Origin: Gonium pectorale
Lineage: Eukaryota; Chlorophyta; Chlorophyceae; Chlamydomonadales; Volvocaceae
Direction: 5' to 3'
DNA length: 12,190 nt
NCBI GenBank assembly: GCA_001584585.1
Contig: LSYV01000002.1
Location: forward strand, 2,113,256 to 2,125,445
Positions within the stretch are counted from its first letter, which is position 1; each line of letters opens with the position of its first letter. Shown here one piece after another: positions 6,804 to 12,190 of this stretch. Under the pieces are notes generated by a model, which worked only from the letters and a program-made list of their open reading frames with translations, did not search any database and was not told the origin of the DNA. The translations under genes were made by a program, and so were the position numbers.

Positions 6804-9163
6804 ATGTGTTCCCGACTTCTCACGTTATGCTGCCCGTGCCTTGATGTGGAGAACTCCGTAAACCAGTCTGCTCTAGAACCCCTCGTAAATGGAAGAAGCG
6901 ACACCTCACGCTCGGCCCCCGGCCTGGCCTCGGTTTCCGGGCCGCCGGACTCCGTAGAGCAGAATGTATATTGCATGAGACACGGGCATCGAATGGACGA
7001 GGAAAACGAGACCTGGCACTTGTCGGCCGCGCGACCCTGGTAGGTTGCACCGCTTACGCCGTTGCATGGCCAGGTGACTTACTATGCGCATTCTTCAATT
7101 GGTGACAGGGACCCACCGTTGTCCGCTAAAGGGAGACAGCAGGTGCGCGGCTCGCGGGCACCGCTCATGCTACATAAACCAGCGTAACGCGGTGTACGCG
7201 TCGATATGCACATGTACTGACAAAGCATGCCTTCGCGCACATTGCATAGCGCATTGGGGGGAAGGCGAGAGGGAGCTACGGAGACTCGCGTCGGGTTTCT
7301 CTGCGCTGTCCGGCCCCCGCTATTGCGTGGCCGCCCGGACTCCACGCCTCATTGCACTCGGAATCCCCTTCCATATGGCTCTTGCCCCGCTCCCTCCCTC
7401 GTCCTAATCTGCGCCCTTCGCTCCAGCTGCCCCCTGCCCGCTGCCTCTCCCCCCCGACACACTCCCCTCCACCCCCGTACCCCTCTCAGGCCCGCGAGGT
7501 TGCCGCTCAGTTCAAGAGTAAACAGATCGACTACGTACTCACGTCGCCCTTCGTCCGCTGCCTGCAAACCAGCGCCGAGATCGTGGACGAGCTGGGGCTG
7601 GAGCAGGGGCGCTGGCTGGCGGTGTGGCCCATGTGCGAGGTGGGCGGCGGCGGGGCAGCGGCCGGGCGTCCGTGGGATGGGATCGGGACTCTGGGAGGGC
7701 CCCGTGCAGGGGCGGCCTGCAGGCGGCCAGTGTATGCCTCCGCCCCTGAGGGTGGCCCGCAGGCGCAGGGCAGGCCGTGGCGGCGGGCCCGGCCGGCAGA
7801 TCGGATGACGCTGTGAGCTGGCTGCGGGGCGCTGGTGCCCTCCCCCCGGTGCCACGCCCGTTCTTGCAGAGGCACAGGGGTGTGTGTGTGTGTGTGTGCG
7901 GTGTGCACCTTGTACCCCGACGCCATCCCGGCGGTTGTACGTGGTCCGTCGTCGGATCGCTGGCCCCCGTGACTTGCCCACTTCCACACGCCCGCCCCCT
8001 CATGCCCCGCAGCTGTGCGACCCGCGGCTGCTGCTGGCGGGCCGGGAGGAGCTAAAGCCGCTGCTGGGCAAGCGGCCGATCCGCGAGTGGATGTGGGACG
8101 GCCAAACGTTCGAGCAGGCGGTCGGGGGGCTGCTTGCGCCAGGTAGAGAGGGACGGGGCCCGCCGCGCAGCGGGGGGCTGCGTGTCGGCGGGAGTCGAGA
8201 GGTTGAAACGCGTCCAGGGCAGCCGTGAAACTGCTTTCGAGAGAGCTCTCGGGGAAACGGCTCTCGGAGCGGGGGTGGGGTTCGTTGCGGTGGTATGGGG
8301 TACGGGCCGGTGGAGGGTGTTACTGGCGTTGGACGACGCGGAGCAGGGACAGGCTGGAGCGGCACACGTGCATACTTGGCGAGTGGGCTCAAACTCGTCA
8401 CTGTCCGCGGATGTGCGGCCGGTGGTGGGCGCGCCGCCTTACCCGCAGCCACTGAGCGCGCTCCAGTCCGGGCTGAGTACGGCGCCGCCCTGCCCCCCCA
8501 CGGCCCATTCGTTTTGTGCCCTGTCCCCTCAACCCACCACTGCCCCCCAATGGACCCCTCCCGGTCGCGCCTTAGACCTGGCGCTCAGCGGCGTGCGCAT
8601 CCGGCCCGAGATGTGGAACGACTCGCCCCCGGCCTACCCGGAGAAGATCGAGCACGCGCTGCGGCGATACGAGAAGCAGATCCGGGCGGTGTGCAAGGAG
8701 TTTGCGGGGCGGAACGTGCTGGTGGTGACACACGGGGAGGTGAGGCCGTGCGGGGTGCCGGGCGGGGGGCGGAGGCGGGAGGAGACGGTGGGTCGGGACC
8801 TCGGTTTGGATGGCAGGGAGTGAGTAACCGCGTTTGATGCTTAGCCGGGTTTCACCTCCAAATGACCAGGATCCCTCTGCCCGCGTTGAACCCCTTGAAC
8901 CCACGCCCCGTCTCCCCGCCCCATGTGCATACGCCCTGCCGCCTCCCTCCCCCGCCCCCGCCCCCCGCCCCCTACTCCCCCGCCGCCAGGCCCTGCGCGC
9001 CGCCGTCAACATGCACGACCTGCGCGCCTCGGTGTACGAGGTGAAGCACACCGGCTACGTGCCGCTGCAGCGCAGCCGCCAGCAGCCGGCGGGCGCGTGG
9101 GGGCCCTGGTCGATGTGCTGCGCCTCAGGGCAGACCGGCGTGCTGTGGTCATACATGTCATGA
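6804..9163 (+). CDS. Histidine phosphatase (phosphoglycerate-mutase-like) family protein, complete, six exons
   Basis: Exons 6804-7039, 7109-7142, 7490-7639, 8013-8142, 8576-8739 and 8990-9163 (stop TGA) join in phase to 888 nt, 295 residues. Members of the superfamily remove phosphate through a phosphohistidine; the substrate here is unknown. Visible motifs: MRHGHRMDE with catalytic His60 between Arg59 and Gly61; the RPWDPPLSAKGRQQ block (77-90) that follows RHG in UBASH3/Sts-like and plant members; SPFVRCLQT with Arg113 for the phosphate pocket; WPMCELCD around Glu140, a possible proton donor; VVTHGE with the second catalytic His236. Length fits a single-domain member. The N-terminal ~50 residues are low complexity and start with a Cys-rich MCSRLLTLCCPC. 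A TAG six codons upstream in frame makes Met 6804 the first usable start. Introns are 69, 347, 373, 433 and 250 nt with GT donors and AG acceptors. It is divergent from the EME1-like gene. Exact paralogue and substrate cannot be told from sequence. Confidence 0.87.
7880..7898 (+). repeat. (GT)n microsatellite in intron 3 of the phosphatase gene
   Basis: An uninterrupted GT dinucleotide run of about 19 bases, inside the intron at 7640-8012. It has no effect on the reading frame. Confidence 0.85.
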
Positions 9164-9577
9164 GCCCGGGACGCAACGCCGCGCGGTGGAGGGGACTGGA
9201 AGGGGCGAGAGGCAGCTGGCGAGGTCGGCTGACTGGCGGGCTGTGGCAGCGGCAGCAGCAGCTAGCGGCGGCAGGCGGCAGACCGTGGAAGGAGGCGGCG
9301 GCGGTGGGCTGCGAGCGGTGCTGCGGCGCAGTGGTGGCGGTTGTGGTGGCGGTAGCGGCAGGTTGCGGGGGCGGCGCGCACCCGGTGTATGGCTTTCCTG
9401 CATTGCGAGCGGCTGGTGTGGGCGGGGTCAGGGGCCCCTACGCGTGCGTGAGAGCGGAGCCCCCGCGTGGCGGGCTCTGGTCCGCGACAGGCGCAGCGCT
9501 ATGCGAGCGGTGAGGTGCCGCGCAGCAGCGGCGTGTGGTGGTGTTTTGGGCTTTTTTTGGACGCGCGCGCGCTTGGG

Positions 9578-9582
9578 TGTAA
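9578..9582 (+). terminator. TGTAA poly(A) signal of the histidine phosphatase gene
   Basis: TGTAA is the characteristic poly(A) signal of chlamydomonadalean nuclear genes. This is the first copy I see downstream of the stop at 9163, implying a 3' UTR of about 430 nt ending near 9595-9605. The UTR (9164-9577) is very GC-rich, with GGC/GCA-repeat-like tracts and no hairpin I can single out. Cleavage position is inferred. Confidence 0.6.
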
Positions 9583-9599
9583 ATGTACATAGCGGACGG

Positions 9600-12140
9600 C
9601 AGGGCACGGCGGATGACGTTTAGCTTGTGGTTGGTTGGAGGTTACAGCGTGAGATGGTGGTGTGTGAGTTGGGGCTTTGGCGGGGGTGGGGGGCCGGGGG
9701 TCCAGCAGGCCCTTGGACCCGACCCTGGACGCCATCATGCGGTCCGAGGGTGTTCCGGGACTCCCGCGGAGGTGGGGTTCCAGCTAGTTTGGCGGGTGGC
9801 GGCCGTGCGTGGGAACATCCGCAGGCATGGTCGCATGTGCACAGCACACGCGCTGGGGACGTAATCCGGTCTGCGCGTGTTTGCTGGTTTGGCGTGGTTA
9901 GCTTGGTGCGGTGTTCCGCCTGGTGACAACACCCAACGCCTAAATGGTATCATACCTCAGAACAGAACGAGCGACGCGGCGCTCCCGCCCCAGCGGCATC
10001 CCGGCCCGTCGTTACAGTGCGCGCAGGCGAGCGACGCTGGAGAAAGGGGGGGCTAGTGACGGGGAGGGCTGCGGGCGAGGCCGCAGAGTTGGCTGCAACC
10101 CATTCGGCCGCTGTCGTGATCTGGCTGCCTTCACATGGGTCAAAGCCAAGCCCCCTTGCGGTTGCGCGGGACGTGGCCCGGCCCGACGACATGGGGTACA
10201 GGGCACTGCTCACTCGTTTATCTTGCACTGTTGGTCGGCCTGTGGGCTGGGCTGTCGCTGCCGGCGGGCGTTCCTAGAGTCCCGCCCGACGCACCGGGAG
10301 CTCCGCCCCAGTTGGGTGGAGGCGGCCGGTTCCGGCAGCGCCTGGAGCGGCCGCCCGGGGCCGGCCCGCGGGCCGCCCCTGCGCTGGCCGGTGTCGGGCG
10401 TCATACGGTAGTGGCGGCTCGTACGGGGCAACGCACAGTTGCCGCGGCGGCCGGTCGGCTAATGTTGTACTGCACTCTCCGTACGATCACACCCCTGCAC
10501 TTGTCCGATGGTGGAGCTGAAAGACTGCTGCTGGCATTGCCATGGTGCGTTTGCGTGACCAGTGGACGCAGTGTGGCCGCGTGTGGACCGCAACCCGGGC
10601 AGGGAGTGCTGCCCGGGTGGCCTGCGTGCGAATGCGGTTCCGGCGCGTGGTGTCCACCGGGGGCCGGACTGTCGTTCCACGCATGCCGTGAGCTGCGGGG
10701 TCGCCGGGTGGCGGCAAACAGTCTGCATTCATCCGCATTCCGTTTTGGGGCATGTGGATCGCTCTTTTACAGTCGTATGCGGCCGCGTAGGGCCGTCCTT
10801 TTACTTTCCTGATGCGCTTCTGTGGCGTGCGAGCACGTGGTGGGTTTCACACCCCGTGGCACCACAGGGGGCTGTGAACCGGCGTGCGGCGCAATGATGT
10901 GACGAACACGGGCGCGAGCTGCCCGGCAGGCAGGGATGGAATATTGGGCGCTGCGCTGCGCTGCGTCCACACGAACATGCTTTTGCGTTGCGTCTAGCCG
11001 TGTGTGGTGCACTGGTGCTGGTTGCATGGTAACGCGGGGTGCAACACAAGCCCCGGCAATGGGTTGTTGGGCGGGCTAGGGCCTTGCTGCGCCACGGTCA
11101 TACCGTAATATACATACGTATGGGCACGCGCCTCTTTTTACACATCGATAATAGTGTCAATGCCCCCGGTTAAAACGCTCTCAGTCGTACGTCCCCGTGT
11201 GCTCATATCAGTGGCCCTCCTCCGTTTTTCCCGTGGGAGAGAGGTACGAGAGGTGAGGAAGGGCGAATGCCTCCGTGCAGGCCCCCACCTTCCGTCCCAC
11301 TGCCACGTTAGTCGTCGTCGTGCGGTGTCAAACAGTCCCGGTCCGACGGCCACCCTGGCCGCTGCTGCAGTCGTGGTTGGCCTCAGGGGACTACAGCCGC
11401 CGGCGCGCGACGCGCAGCGTGGCCCGCTGCTTCCCAGCCGCTGCTCACACAGCCGCCACCCGCCAGCCGGCACCTCGCCATTCACCACTCAGTTGGCGGC
11501 GCGCAGGGTGCGACAAACAGAAACGGGCTAGCGAAACCAGGGAAGGAGGCGGCCTCTACGGAAAACAAGTAGGGGAAAAGCTTCAGTGAAGCTTGGAAAA
11601 GGGCGGAGCCCCGTGAGACCGTACCGGGGATTTAGGTCATGAAGGGTGAAGCGTGTTTGTGTACCGTAGCGGATGCATGGGCAGGGGCAACCGGTTTGAC
11701 ATAACCCGCATCCGCACGCACCCACCCTAAGGGGTAGGGGGGCGACAAAGAGAGACACAACCGTGTCAACCCGTCATGAACCCCAGTGTCTGTCCGCAAG
11801 TGGGCACCAAAGCTCGTTAGAGAAGTCCCGCTTGGCCTGTGCGGGTTTAGTCGTGACCGAGCCGGGTCCATGAGTAGACATGGTTGCGAGAATTGTGAGC
11901 GCCAGCAAGGAAATCAGAGGCCGGACGCCTAGCAGCGGTATGTGCATATCTCACGGTATTTTTGTGGCTTATTTCCGGCGCAGTTGACGTTGTTTGGTTG
12001 GGGCAGCTTTCCAATGCTGACCGGCCAATGGACGCGTTGACCATCGCCAAATGCTAACCAACGGCTATGGAATTCTACACACATATAAGGAATATTATGA
12101 GTATGAGACTGCAATAATTGGTTATGCGTGGGATGGAGTT
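9600..12140. other. Gene-less region right of the phosphatase gene
   Basis: About 2.5 kb in which I can support no gene. Open frames occur on both strands, as expected at high GC, but none has a recognisable motif or a consistent exon chain. The longest plus-strand frame (10135-10812) is Gly/Arg/Pro-rich and looks like chance. Small items: a GCGCT-type pentamer run near 10945-10965, a palindrome AAGCTTCA-G-TGAAGCTT near 11578-11594, and a fall in GC from about 11930, with AT-rich words such as CATATAAGG near 12080. That fall could mark a promoter for a gene beyond the right edge, but nothing proves it. Confidence 0.5.
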
Positions 12141-12145
12141 TGGTG

Positions 12146-12185
12146 CGGACGGACGGACGGACGGACGGACGGACGGACGGACGGA
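12146..12185 (+). repeat. (CGGA)10 tetranucleotide microsatellite
   Basis: Ten perfect tandem CGGA units immediately before the right end of the window, broken at 12186. No gene overlaps it in the window. Confidence 0.95.
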
Positions 12186-12190
12186 GACCG

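Noticed and set aside
7352..7816. Plus-strand open frame starting in intron 2 as an alternative phosphatase start
   Set aside because: It would discard the catalytic RHG motif in exon 1 and read through introns on both sides.
10135..10812. A 225-codon plus-strand open frame
   Set aside because: Biased composition, overlapping frames on both strands of similar length, no recognised motif and no supporting splice chain.
11138..11488. A 116-codon minus-strand frame whose stop overlaps TGTAA
   Set aside because: The stop/TGTAA overlap is suggestive, but the peptide has no family features and overlaps an equally long plus-strand frame; treated as chance.
1..12190. tRNA, rRNA, CRISPR array or bacterial operon structures
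   Set aside because: No B-box-like GGTTCGA pair with a clover-leaf partner, no regularly spaced repeat-spacer units, no Shine-Dalgarno-led gene chain.

Overview
The window looks like nuclear DNA of a volvocine/chlamydomonadalean green alga. The reasons are very high GC in exons, small GC-rich introns with GTGCGC/GTGGGT/GTGAGG-type donors and (C)AG acceptors, a TGTAA poly(A) signal downstream of the one complete gene, Gly/Ala/Pro-rich low-complexity protein tracts, and many short hairpins and simple repeats. No prokaryotic operon, tRNA, rRNA or CRISPR structure was found. All exon models here come from reading splice sites and reading phase by eye.

Two split genes are arranged head to head. 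On the minus strand (14-6525, running off the left edge) is a gene I read as the N-terminal ~514 codons of an EME1-like protein, the non-catalytic partner of MUS81 in the structure-specific crossover-junction endonuclease. It has nine exons in the window. They encode an N-terminal SUMO-interacting-type motif plus basic NLS, an acidic/Gly/Ala-rich disordered region, a charged KER coiled coil, and the start of the degenerate XPF/ERCC4-type nuclease fold. On the plus strand (6804-9163) is a complete six-exon gene for a 295-residue histidine phosphatase (phosphoglycerate-mutase-like superfamily). Its RHG and THGE motifs are intact, and a 34-nt micro-exon carries part of the active-site neighbourhood. 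The two start codons are 278 bp apart, so 6526-6803 is probably a shared divergent promoter.

The fifth intron of the EME1-like gene (about 1405-4170) is roughly ten times longer than its neighbours and holds the most unusual material. It contains a pair of diverged direct repeats, a cluster of three consecutive hairpins with two sharing an identical 13-base core, and a short plus-strand coding-looking segment ending in a stop that overlaps TGTAA. This looks like accumulated mobile-element or palindromic-repeat debris. The splice choice across this intron is the weakest point of the gene model.

From about 9600 to the right edge I find no gene I can defend. The stretch is GC-rich non-coding DNA, becoming more AT-rich near 11900-12130, and ends in a perfect (CGGA)10 microsatellite. 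I did not find a convincing previously undescribed system. The points most worth checking are the hairpin cluster and repeats in the long intron, the N-terminal SUMO-interacting motif, and the divergent promoter.
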